From: Patescibacteria group bacterium
GTDB lineage: Bacteria; Patescibacteriota; Patescibacteriia; UBA2591; UBA6264
Assembly (NCBI GenBank): GCA_022572625.1
Contig: JACZVN010000023.1
Span: forward strand, 1 to 6,761
Length of the DNA: 6,761 bases
Direction: 5' to 3'
The translations under genes were made by a program, and so were the position numbers. Positions within the stretch are counted from its first letter, which is position 1, and every line of letters starts with the position of its first letter. The notes beneath the pieces were generated by a model that did not search any database, was not told the DNA's origin, and saw only the letters and a program-made list of their open reading frames with translations. Positions 1 to 5,406 of this stretch are shown piece after piece.

Positions 1-62
1 TTTTTAGTCTCCTCTATCTTTTTCATCTGCCTATATATTTCCTGCTTGATATCACTAAGCAT
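1..62 (-). CDS. Unrecognised small protein, partial (3' end beyond left edge)
   Basis: An ATG at 62-60 opens a frame (MLSDIKQEIYRQMKKIEETK...) that runs off the left edge after about 20 codons. The start is supported by a GGAGG ribosome binding site (minus strand, 77-73) ten bases upstream. It is also supported by an 8-base overlap with the stop of the preceding gene (ATGCTTAG), a normal arrangement in compact operons and phage genomes. The visible peptide is charged and probably helical. I do not recognise a family, and too little is present to assign a function. Confidence 0.5.
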   Translation of the reverse strand, partial: MLSDIKQEIYRQMKKIEETK

Positions 63-243
63 CTATTAATATCCTCCCTCTAGCTATATTATTAATAGTA
101 GTAATTGTTGAAGGTTTTTCCTCAACTTCGGGGTCAGTTAGTTTTGCTATGGCTAACATTCTAGCCTCTAAAGTTTTAATTTTATTAGTTAAACTATTTA
201 TACTTGGTATAACCTTACAGGATATATTTATTTTCTTACTCAT
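55..243 (-). CDS. Unrecognised 62-residue protein
   Basis: The ATG at 243-241 is chosen over the upstream ATG at 306 because GAGGA (minus strand, 256-252) sits eight bases before it and because it overlaps the preceding frame's stop (ATGAGTAA). The 62-residue product starts MSKKINISCKVIPSINSL and ends NNIARGRILIDA. It is soluble, has one cysteine, and the middle (TNKIKTLEARMLAIAKL) could form a helix or short coiled coil. I recognise no family. The neighbours overlap it on both sides, so it belongs to a tight minus-strand cluster of small genes. That density suggests phage or plasmid origin, but this is inference. Confidence 0.55.
   Translation of the reverse strand: MSKKINISCKVIPSINSLTNKIKTLEARMLAIAKLTDPEVEEKPSTITTINNIARGRILIDA
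73..77 (-). promoter_or_regulatory. Shine-Dalgarno site GGAGG
   Basis: On the minus strand GGAGG lies ten bases before the ATG at 62-60 and fixes the start of the leftmost partial gene. Such strong sites contrast with the genes right of 1140, most of which start at ATGA overlaps or have no visible Shine-Dalgarno sequence. Confidence 0.55.
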
Positions 244-397
244 CTTCCTTATCCTCTTTAATAAACTCCCCCAACCTAATAATCCCCTCCTCATCACTGA
301 AGTCATGGTCTATAACCTGACGCATAGTTTCTATAAGTGGATGTAACTTTGCATGTTTTTCCTTATCAGCCGAGGAAAGGGGCCATCCCTTCCATTT
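236..397 (-). pseudogene. Unrecognised gene fragment, 5' end missing
   Basis: A frame of 53 codons is open between the TGA of the HEAT-repeat frame (400-398) and a TAA at 238-236. It begins KWKGWPLSSADKEKHAKLHP and ends EFIKEDKEDE. Its stop overlaps the next start (ATGAGTAA), as in a real operon, and the peptide looks like a genuine acidic, soluble C-terminus. The first in-frame ATG, at 325-323, would leave only 29 residues, and no Shine-Dalgarno site supports it. I read it as the tail of a longer gene whose front was lost at a junction near 390. An alternative is a short 29-residue gene. No family is recognised. Confidence 0.4.
252..256 (-). promoter_or_regulatory. Shine-Dalgarno site GAGGA
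   Basis: GAGGA on the minus strand, eight bases before the ATG at 243-241, decides the start of the 62-residue gene against the longer reading from 306. Confidence 0.5.
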
Positions 398-985
398 TCA
401 TTTCCCTTTGTCTTCAGATTTGCTTGTCATCTGCTGCCAAACTGTGCCTTGAGCTTCCTTACCGCTTTCAATGCGTTCAATGGCCTGCAGGATCTGCATA
501 CGCACTTCAAACTCTGGGTCATTCTGACATTCATTTAGCGCCAGTAAAGCATTTTTATCACCGTGTTCGAATAAAAATCTTGCTGCTCTCCAACGAATGA
601 GCTTATTTTTATCTTTCAATGTTTCGATGATCGGACCCATCGCTGTCGCATCCCCTAAATCCGTTAAGGCATCACCAGCAGCTCGTCTAACACCGACCGC
701 CTCATCTTTTAACGCTTCACAGAGGGGCTCACATGCTTTTTTTCCTCCAATTAAACCAATATAAACAACAGCCAAACGCCGGATATTCATTTTGGGATCT
801 TTAGATATCTTGATAAATCGATTGATTTGGGTTTTATCCGTTCCCATTTGATGTAGCGCAGCAAAACGCTGACGCCAATCCTCACTCGAAAATTGTCTTT
901 CAAGTTCTTGGGGATTTAATCTTTTTTCTTCTTTACTAAGGTCTTTCTCGGTAGCTTCAAGTTCTTCTTGTAATTCTTTTGTATT
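398..985 (-). CDS. HEAT-repeat C-terminal domain of the CvfC/YpgR family, N-terminal half missing
   Basis: The encoded protein closely resembles the C-terminal half of the conserved virulence factor C family of Firmicutes (Bacillus YpgR, Staphylococcus CvfC), as far as I can recall those sequences. The visible signature is DWRQRFAALHQMG, then HEAT-like helices around IRRLAVVYIGLIGG, VRRAAGDALTDLGD and IRWRAARFLFEHGD, then FEVRMQILQAIERIESG and the family ending GTVWQQM. The repeats form a protein-binding scaffold; the exact role is unclear. Family members normally start with an NfuA/NifU-N-like domain, absent here. The first ATG in frame, at 847, lies inside the conserved region, so it is not the true start. 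The frame is open to 1207, but upstream of about 985 the sequence is unrelated. I call it a 5'-truncated gene. Confidence 0.75.
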   Translation of the reverse strand, partial: NTKELQEELEATEKDLSKEEKRLNPQELERQFSSEDWRQRFAALHQMGTDKTQINRFIKISKDPKMNIRRLAVVYIGLIGGKKACEPLCEALKDEAVGVRRAAGDALTDLGDATAMGPIIETLKDKNKLIRWRAARFLFEHGDKNALLALNECQNDPEFEVRMQILQAIERIESGKEAQGTVWQQMTSKSEDKGK

Positions 986-1140
986 GAAAGAGTATATTTT
1001 ATTATATCTTTTTTTATTGATAAAGTGTCTGAAATGACCTCTAACCCAGAATTTATGTGAATATTGTTTTTTAGATTGTTCTAATCCTATTTTATTTTCA
1101 TTTATAAATTCAGGTTTAATATCAACTTTTTTTAATTCAT
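986..1140 (-). pseudogene. Fragment with FWVRGHFRHF motif fused in frame to the HEAT-repeat domain
   Basis: Upstream of the CvfC-like part, the same minus-strand frame encodes EFINENKIGLEQSKKQYS, then HKFWVRGHFRHFINKKRYNK. The W-V-R-G-H-F/W-R core followed by basic residues is a motif I associate with the C-terminal end of hypothetical phage and plasmid proteins, where it is normally followed by an I/V-W-I-x-P-x-I-K-G stretch. That stretch is missing: the sequence switches to CvfC-like residues after IYSF. No start codon (ATG, GTG or TTG) is in frame, and to the right of about 1140 the bases are better explained as substrate-binding-protein coding sequence on the plus strand. I therefore read it as an internal fragment of another gene with both ends lost. 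Function unknown. Confidence 0.5.
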
Positions 1141-2877
1141 CTTCAAAGATTTTTTCAAAAATGGAGTCGTTTAAATATAGATAAACGACTCCCCAATCTA
1201 AGACAAATTAAATATCTCAGCCAGATTTTAAATAAAAAAGAAAAAAAAATTATTGCTTTTTTACTGGCGATTAGTTTATTATCTTTTTTTCTGCTCATGA
1301 GCAGAATTTATTTTTTAAAGTCAGAAATAAAGCCGAAGATTGGCGGTCAATACATTGAAGGGTTAATTGGTGAACCAAAACTAATTAACCCTATTTTAGC
1401 GGCTAATGATGTTGATTTATCTCTTAGTCATTTAATTTTTTCTGGACTTTTAAAATATAATAAAGATTTGGAATTAAAACCGGATCTAGTTGAGAGTTTA
1501 TCTTCAAGTGAAGATCAAAAAGAATATACTTTTTGTTTAAGGCAAAATATATTTTGGCACGACGGAGAAAAATTAACCGTCGACGATGTTATTTTTACCT
1601 ATGAATTAATTAAAAATCCAGACTTTAAAAATCCATTTTCAGAGAGATTAAAAGAACTTAATCTCTCTAAATTAAACGAAAATTGTTTAAAATTTAATTT
1701 AGAAAAAAAATCAAATTCTTTTCTTTCTTTATTAACCTTGGGTATCCTGCCTAAACATATTTGGGAAAAAATTGAATTGGATCAATTCTCGCAAACTGAA
1801 TTTAATCTTAAACCAGTAGGTTCTGGCCCATTTAAATTCACTTCTTTGGCCCGCGATAGCACTAATCAGATTAAATTTTATACTTTGGGTCAAAATAAAG
1901 AATTCTATAACTACCCTCCTTATTTAGAAGAAATAACGTTTAAATTTTATTCTGATTTTGTAAACGCAGTTGAGGATTTAAAAAATATGCAGATTAATGG
2001 TTTAGGTTATTCTCCTAAGGGCATAACTCAAAATCTTTCGGAAATGCAAAATCTAAATCATTATCAGCTTAATTTGCCCTATTATACGGCTATATTTTTA
2101 AATCTTCAAATCAAAGAAGATGAAACATCTTTTTTATCGCAAAAAGCAGTCAGAAATGCTTTAGCCTATCTCACCCCTAAACAACAAATTTTCCAAGATA
2201 TTCTTTATCAACAGGGAAAAATTATTCATGGACCAATTCTTCCCCATTCTCCTGTCTTTAACCCGGATCTTAAACAATACGACTATCAACCTCAGTTAGC
2301 CGAAACTTTTTTGATTAATGATGGTTGGAAAAAAAATACCCAAGCTATCTGGGAAAAAAATGAAAAAATGTTGGAAATAAGTCTAACGACGATTGATCAG
2401 CCTGATTTTCAAGCGGCCGCCGAGTTAATTCAACAGGCCTGGCAAGAAATGGGTATTTTTGTCAAATTAATTATTATCCCAGCTGGACAGATTAGAGAAA
2501 TTATTGTTAATCGCAATTTCCAGGCTTTCCTTTATGGAATTTTAGAAAATGCCAACGCTGATCCCTATCCGATCTGGCATTCAAGCCAAAAAGAATCACC
2601 GGGACTTAATCTGACTGGATTTCAAAATAGACGGGCCGATGAACTTTTAGAAAAAGCCGCGCTCACTGATGATCCCGAAGCCAAAAAAAGATATTATTAT
2701 GAATTTCAGGAAATTATTTCTGAAAATTTACCGGCCATTTTTCTTTATAATCCTACTTATAGTTATTTAGTTGATCAAAAAATAAAAGGTATCGATATTC
2801 GTCGGATTAATTACCCAGAAGATCGTTTTATTGAGGTTGAAAATTGGTATATTGAAACCAAAAGAACTATAAAATAA
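1141..2877 (+). CDS. ABC-type oligopeptide substrate-binding protein (SBP_bac_5, OppA/DppA family), start codon missing
   Basis: This extracellular, membrane-anchored solute-binding protein would capture peptides or related ligands for an ABC importer. The first ATG is at 1297 (526 residues), but family-like sequence continues upstream in frame. It reads RFFQKWSRLNIDKRLPNL, then NKKEKKIIAFLLAISLLSFF, a basic stretch plus an uncleaved membrane anchor without lipobox cysteine. No ATG, GTG or TTG exists between the stop at 1117-1119 and 1297, so the true start was probably lost at a junction near 1140. The SBP_bac_5 hallmark is clear at roughly residues 77-103 of the ATG-1297 product: YTF-LRQNIFWHDGEKLTVDDV. 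Further family landmarks are PVGSGPFKF, the AVRNALAYL helix and NADPYPIWHSS. No permease or ATPase genes are in the window. The gene ends four bases before a tRNA. It is visibly more AT-rich than the merA region downstream. Confidence 0.85.
   Translation, partial: LQRFFQKWSRLNIDKRLPNLRQIKYLSQILNKKEKKIIAFLLAISLLSFFLLMSRIYFLKSEIKPKIGGQYIEGLIGEPKLINPILAANDVDLSLSHLIFSGLLKYNKDLELKPDLVESLSSSEDQKEYTFCLRQNIFWHDGEKLTVDDVIFTYELIKNPDFKNPFSERLKELNLSKLNENCLKFNLEKKSNSFLSLLTLGILPKHIWEKIELDQFSQTEFNLKPVGSGPFKFTSLARDSTNQIKFYTLGQNKEFYNYPPYLEEITFKFYSDFVNAVEDLKNMQINGLGYSPKGITQNLSEMQNLNHYQLNLPYYTAIFLNLQIKEDETSFLSQKAVRNALAYLTPKQQIFQDILYQQGKIIHGPILPHSPVFNPDLKQYDYQPQLAETFLINDGWKKNTQAIWEKNEKMLEISLTTIDQPDFQAAAELIQQAWQEMGIFVKLIIIPAGQIREIIVNRNFQAFLYGILENANADPYPIWHSSQKESPGLNLTGFQNRRADELLEKAALTDDPEAKKRYYYEFQEIISENLPAIFLYNPTYSYLVDQKIKGIDIRRINYPEDRFIEVENWYIETKRTIK
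1163..1192. repeat. Perfect 11-bp inverted repeat, 8-base loop
   Basis: GGAGTCGTTTA (1163-1173) is the exact reverse complement of TAAACGACTCC (1182-1192), separated by AATATAGA. It lies inside the 5' coding part of the substrate-binding protein, close to the suspected junction. Read on the minus strand it is followed by ATTTTTG, so it resembles a weak terminator, but no minus-strand gene would need one there. It may be chance, or a structure that favoured a strand switch. Confidence 0.5.
2844..2873 (+). promoter_or_regulatory. Possible promoter for tRNA-Leu
   Basis: TTGGTA (2844-2849) and TATAAA (2868-2873), separated by 18 bases, lie within the last codons of the substrate-binding protein. 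They would start transcription near 2880, just before the tRNA. The boxes are in coding sequence of AT-rich DNA, so a chance match is quite possible. The tRNA could instead be co-transcribed with the gene upstream. Confidence 0.25.
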
Positions 2878-2881
2878 ATGA

Positions 2882-2965
2882 GCCGAGGTGATGGAACTGG
2901 GAGACATGCGGCGTTCAGAGCGCCGTGGGCGCAAGCCCGTGCGGGTTCGACTCCCGCCCTCGGCA
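2882..2965 (+). tRNA. tRNA-Leu (anticodon CAG)
   Basis: A complete class II tRNA can be folded by eye. The acceptor stem pairs GCCGAGG (2882-2888) with CCTCGGC (2958-2964), with discriminator A at 2965. The D-stem pairs ATG with CAT, with GGG in the loop. The anticodon stem pairs CGGCG (2909-2913) with CGCCG (2921-2925) around the loop TTCAGAG, anticodon CAG at 2916-2918. A long variable arm pairs GGGC with GCCC (2927-2938). The T-arm is GCGGG-TTCGACT-CCCGC (2941-2957). All stems are perfect. The long variable arm and A73 fit leucine. CCA is not encoded. It stands between the transporter gene and the mer operon, a common kind of site for inserted DNA, although no duplicated 3' end is visible in the window. 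Confidence 0.96.
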
Positions 2966-2996
2966 TACAGATTAATTTCAGACTTTTTAAAAAACT

Positions 2997-3035
2997 AAAA
3001 TCAAAGGGCAACCAAAACGGTTGCCCTTTGATTTT
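2997..3035 (+). terminator. Rho-independent terminator after tRNA-Leu
   Basis: A perfect 17-bp stem pairs 2997-3013 with 3019-3035 around the loop AAAAC. The core is GGGCAACC/GGTTGCCC and the outer part is AAAATCAAA/TTTGATTTT. The A-rich 5' and T-rich 3' flanks make it look functional in either direction. It separates the SBP/tRNA transcript from the mer promoter. Confidence 0.85.
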
Positions 3036-3101
3036 GGTAACCACCCTTACCCCATGTCACTCATACGCAGGCGACAAAAGAAACTCCCTGTGGAAAACTT
3101 C

Positions 3102-3130
3102 TTGCATACTTTTTCAATCTTTGTTATCAT
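3102..3130 (+). promoter_or_regulatory. Promoter of the mer operon
   Basis: TTGCAT (3102-3107) and TATCAT (3125-3130) are separated by exactly 17 bases, a good match to the sigma-70 consensus. The expected start of transcription, about 3136-3138, is only a few bases before the ATG at 3141. No Shine-Dalgarno sequence precedes either candidate ATG (3141 or 3147), so the first gene is probably translated from a leaderless mRNA. Confidence 0.65.
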
Positions 3131-3150
3131 TTGAATAGTTATGCAAATGA
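3127..3150. promoter_or_regulatory. Probable ArsR-type operator
   Basis: TCATTTG (3127-3133) and CAAATGA (3144-3150) form a perfect 7-bp inverted repeat around ten bases. Counting inner matches, ten of twelve positions of the 24-bp site are symmetric. The size and AT-rich half-sites fit operators of the ArsR/SmtB family. It covers most of the -10 box, the transcription start and the first start codon, so bound repressor would block initiation. The gene just downstream encodes such a repressor, which points to autoregulation of the whole operon. Confidence 0.65.
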
Positions 3151-3458
3151 GAAAAACCAAAAAAATTAAGAAAGAACTTAAAAATAAAACGGCACTTATC
3201 CAATGCGCTGAGGAATTTAATATAATTGGCGATCCAACCCGACTTAAAATCTGCTATCTTCTTTGCCACTATGAAAAGTTATCAGTCGGTGAAATAGCGG
3301 AAATCATCGGTGTTTCTATTTCCGCTGTTTCTCATACGCTCCGTAAACTCAAAAAAGCAAATATTGTTGAATACCAAAGGGATTTTCGCCATGTCTATTA
3401 TCAACTTAAACAATCGCCGCTGGCAGATATGCTCAAGGAGCGACTGAATCTATTATGA
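3141..3458 (+). CDS. ArsR/SmtB-family metal-responsive repressor
   Basis: The 105-residue protein has the length and winged-helix fold of ArsR repressors. There is a basic N-terminus, then FNIIGDPTRLKICYLL, the helix-turn-helix LSVGEIAEIIGVSISAVSHT with recognition helix to RKLKKANIV, and the wing EYQRDFRHVYYQL. It should bind the operator that overlaps its own start and release it when metal binds. The classical ArsR/CadC ELCVC motif reads KLSVGE here, without cysteine, and the SmtB alpha-5 Asp/His pattern is not visible. Cysteines C22, C38 and C42 are candidates for thiolate ligands, perhaps for Hg(II). The start could be the ATG at 3141 or 3147; 3141 fits the promoter spacing. The stop overlaps the merA start (ATGA). 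Using ArsR rather than MerR for a mer operon is known in actinobacteria. Confidence 0.88.
   Translation: MQMRKTKKIKKELKNKTALIQCAEEFNIIGDPTRLKICYLLCHYEKLSVGEIAEIIGVSISAVSHTLRKLKKANIVEYQRDFRHVYYQLKQSPLADMLKERLNLL
3435..3440 (+). promoter_or_regulatory. Possible ribosome binding site of merA (AAGGAG)
   Basis: AAGGAG lies inside the repressor gene, 14 bases before the merA ATG at 3455. The spacing is long for a Shine-Dalgarno site. Together with the ATGA overlap it may help translational coupling. Confidence 0.35.
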
Positions 3459-4858
3459 AAAAATTTGACCTTATTATCATTGGCGGCGGGGCCGGCGCAT
3501 TTGCCGCCGCAATCCGCGCCAACGAATTACAAGCGAAAACGGCAATCATTAACGCCGGGCTACCACTTGGTGGCACGTGTGTCAATGTCGGGTGCGTGCC
3601 GTCAAAAATGCTTCTTTATGCTGGTGAAATTTTGCACCACGCTAAACATCACCATATTCCCGGCATTCAGATTGAAGTCAAAAAATTTAATTTTCAAAAA
3701 GTAATACAGGACGAACTTTCACTAGTGAAAAAATTACGACAAGAAAAATACGAAAAAGTGCTAAAAAATTTAGAACACGTAACGGCAATTGAAGGTCGAG
3801 CAAAATTCGTTGCTCAAAACGAAATAGAAGTGAACGGAAAAAAATTGAGCGCGGAAAAATTTATTATTGCGGTTGGCTCAACCGCCAATGTACCACCGAT
3901 TAAGGGAATCCACAAAGTTGGATTTGTTACGCATATTAAAGCGTTGCATTTTAAAAACCAGCCAAAATCACTAATCATTCTTGGCGCGGGCGCGGTTGGT
4001 TTGGAGTTTGGCCAAATGTTCGCCCGTTTTGGTACGAAAATAACCATTTTACAACGTGGCGATTCAATTTTTCCGTACTCTGAAAAAACACTCACCGATC
4101 GTCTCACTGAAGTGCTCACCAAAGAAGGGATTACTATCAAAACAAATATTGAAGTAAAAAACGCGTATAAGGAAGCTAATAAAAAAATAATTTCGTACAC
4201 AGTTAATGGCGCGCCAGAAAAAATATCAGCGGACGAAATACTTTTAGCGGCCGGTAAAACTCCAAACACACAAGGACTTGCTCTTAATGTGACTAGTGTT
4301 GAGATTGATAAGCGGCAAGCGATTATTGTCAATCAAAATTTTCAAACTTCTAATAAAAATATTTTCGCGGTTGGTGATGTTATCAATACTCCTTTACGAC
4401 TTGAGACCACCGCTGGACGAGAAGGAACGCTGGCTGCCGAAAACGCGCTCAAAAATACAACGTTTTTCATTGATTACAACGCCGTACCTTACACCATTTT
4501 TACTGATCCGCAGCTTGCCGGTGTCGGCTTTACTGAAGACGAACAAATAAAACAAATGGGCGTTTGCGCCTGTCGCACTCTTTCGTTTAAAAATGTACCC
4601 AAAGCAATCATCATACACCGCACCGAAGGATTTATTAAAATGGTTATTGACCCAAACACAAAACAAATTTTAGGCGTGCATATGCTTGCGCCAAACGCTA
4701 GCGAACTTATCGCTGAAGCAATGATGTTAGTGAAAAACAAGAATACAATTAATGATGTGATTAATTCACTGCCGATGTTCCCAACGCTTTCGGAGGCGAT
4801 AAAAATTGTTGCGATTTCATTTATCAAAGATATTTCTAAATTAAGTTGTTGTATATGA
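3455..4858 (+). CDS. merA: Mercuric reductase MerA, catalytic core without NmerA domain
   Basis: This cytoplasmic FAD flavoprotein reduces Hg(II) to volatile Hg(0) with NAD(P)H. At 467 residues it matches the catalytic core of the family and lacks the N-terminal heavy-metal domain. Visible parts are the FAD fold IIIGGGAGAFAAA (7-19), the redox pair GGTCVNVGCVPSK (C42, C47), the NAD(P) fold LGAGAVGLEFG (near 177) and the FAD motif NIFAVGDV (near 303). The MerA-specific ending KLSCC-I carries the vicinal pair C465-C466 that hands mercury to the active site. Y99, in KYEKVL, matches the active-site Tyr194 of Tn501 MerA. The second mercury-site tyrosine (Tn501 Tyr535) aligns with F442. Dihydrolipoamide dehydrogenase is excluded by the missing HxH catalytic motif and the CC tail. 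The start overlaps the repressor stop (ATGA), and the stop overlaps the next start likewise. It is richer in GC than the SBP gene. Confidence 0.95.
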   Translation: MKKFDLIIIGGGAGAFAAAIRANELQAKTAIINAGLPLGGTCVNVGCVPSKMLLYAGEILHHAKHHHIPGIQIEVKKFNFQKVIQDELSLVKKLRQEKYEKVLKNLEHVTAIEGRAKFVAQNEIEVNGKKLSAEKFIIAVGSTANVPPIKGIHKVGFVTHIKALHFKNQPKSLIILGAGAVGLEFGQMFARFGTKITILQRGDSIFPYSEKTLTDRLTEVLTKEGITIKTNIEVKNAYKEANKKIISYTVNGAPEKISADEILLAAGKTPNTQGLALNVTSVEIDKRQAIIVNQNFQTSNKNIFAVGDVINTPLRLETTAGREGTLAAENALKNTTFFIDYNAVPYTIFTDPQLAGVGFTEDEQIKQMGVCACRTLSFKNVPKAIIIHRTEGFIKMVIDPNTKQILGVHMLAPNASELIAEAMMLVKNKNTINDVINSLPMFPTLSEAIKIVAISFIKDISKLSCCI

Positions 4859-5406
4859 ATATTAAAAAAATCTTTATCATAGCCGCAATTTGTTGCGCGT
4901 TTGCCATTTTAGTTTTTGGTGTAATTGCATTTTCTAAAAATGAAGATGCATCACCAGCCATTGGTAATACAGTCGGGACAGCCATTGGTAATCTAGCGCC
5001 TGATTTCACCATCAAAATCGTAGATGGACAAACTATTACCCTTAAAGATTTTATTGGGAAAAAAGCACTGGTCATTACCTCAACGGCCTCCTGGTGTCCA
5101 ACCTGTATTATTGAAGCGCACAACTTTGCGCCAGTCTACCCGCAAGTAAAAGACGAAGTTGAGTTTTTATCAGTGAGCATAGATCCAACCGATGGAAATA
5201 CAAAATTGAAAGTTTTTCAGGCGAGCACTGATACTCCTTGGTTTTACACCCATCCTAATTTAAGGGGCGTACATCAGATGATTATTAACTATAAACTTAC
5301 CCGCTTTGAGATAACCTATATTATTGATAAAAAAGGGATTATTAGATTTAAAGATCGTGAAATTACTAAAACTGACACCTTAAGAAATGCCCTGTTGAAT
5401 TTATGA
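4855..5406 (+). CDS. Membrane-anchored TlpA/redoxin-like thiol-disulfide protein
   Basis: The 183-residue protein has a basic start and one membrane segment (about residues 6-26, with C13-C14 inside it), then a thioredoxin-fold domain outside the membrane. The domain begins APDFTIKIVDGQTITLKDFI, continues to STASWCPTCI with redox pair C81/C84, and carries a late strand ITYIIDKKGIIRFKDREI typical of the TlpA/AhpC-TSA group. SVSIDPTDGN also recalls SCO-like proteins, but their copper ligands are not evident. The ATG at 4855 is preferred over a TTG at 4846 because it gives the ATGA overlap seen throughout this operon. The next gene, CcdA-like, overlaps in the same way. CcdA normally passes electrons to such a domain, so the two likely act together. 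Its part in mercury resistance is inference: reducing extracytoplasmic cysteines or mercury-thiol adducts. Confidence 0.85.
   Translation: MNIKKIFIIAAICCAFAILVFGVIAFSKNEDASPAIGNTVGTAIGNLAPDFTIKIVDGQTITLKDFIGKKALVITSTASWCPTCIIEAHNFAPVYPQVKDEVEFLSVSIDPTDGNTKLKVFQASTDTPWFYTHPNLRGVHQMIINYKLTRFEITYIIDKKGIIRFKDREITKTDTLRNALLNL
4955..4992 (+). repeat. 14-bp direct repeat within the redoxin gene
   Basis: CAGCCATTGGTAAT occurs at 4955-4968 and again at 4979-4992, a period of 24 bases or eight codons. It duplicates the peptide AIGN in the linker between membrane anchor and redoxin domain, keeps the frame, and probably arose by slippage. Confidence 0.7.

Noticed and set aside
398..400. TGA recoded as an amino acid (genetic code 25 or 4), extending the HEAT protein into the next frame
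   Set aside because: TGA ends the repressor, merA and redoxin genes at places that fit family length and ATGA overlaps. CvfC-type proteins also end close to this position.
337..600. Plus-strand open frame rich in Leu, Cys and Phe
   Set aside because: It lies opposite the HEAT-repeat coding sequence, which has clear family similarity.
2878..3138. Open frame on the plus strand across the tRNA (and a minus-strand one at 2811-3044)
   Set aside because: Both run through the tRNA-Leu and its terminator hairpin, and the peptides reflect the tRNA sequence.
3814..4332. Minus-strand open frame of 172 codons opposite merA
   Set aside because: It is antisense to a clearly conserved flavoprotein gene, has no recognisable domain and no ribosome binding site.
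4394..4827. Two further minus-strand frames opposite the merA 3' end
   Set aside because: Shadows of the conserved merA frame.
3455..4858. Dihydrolipoamide dehydrogenase
   Set aside because: The HxHPT catalytic motif is replaced by MFPT, the C-terminus has the MerA CC pair, and neighbours are mercury-transport-like.
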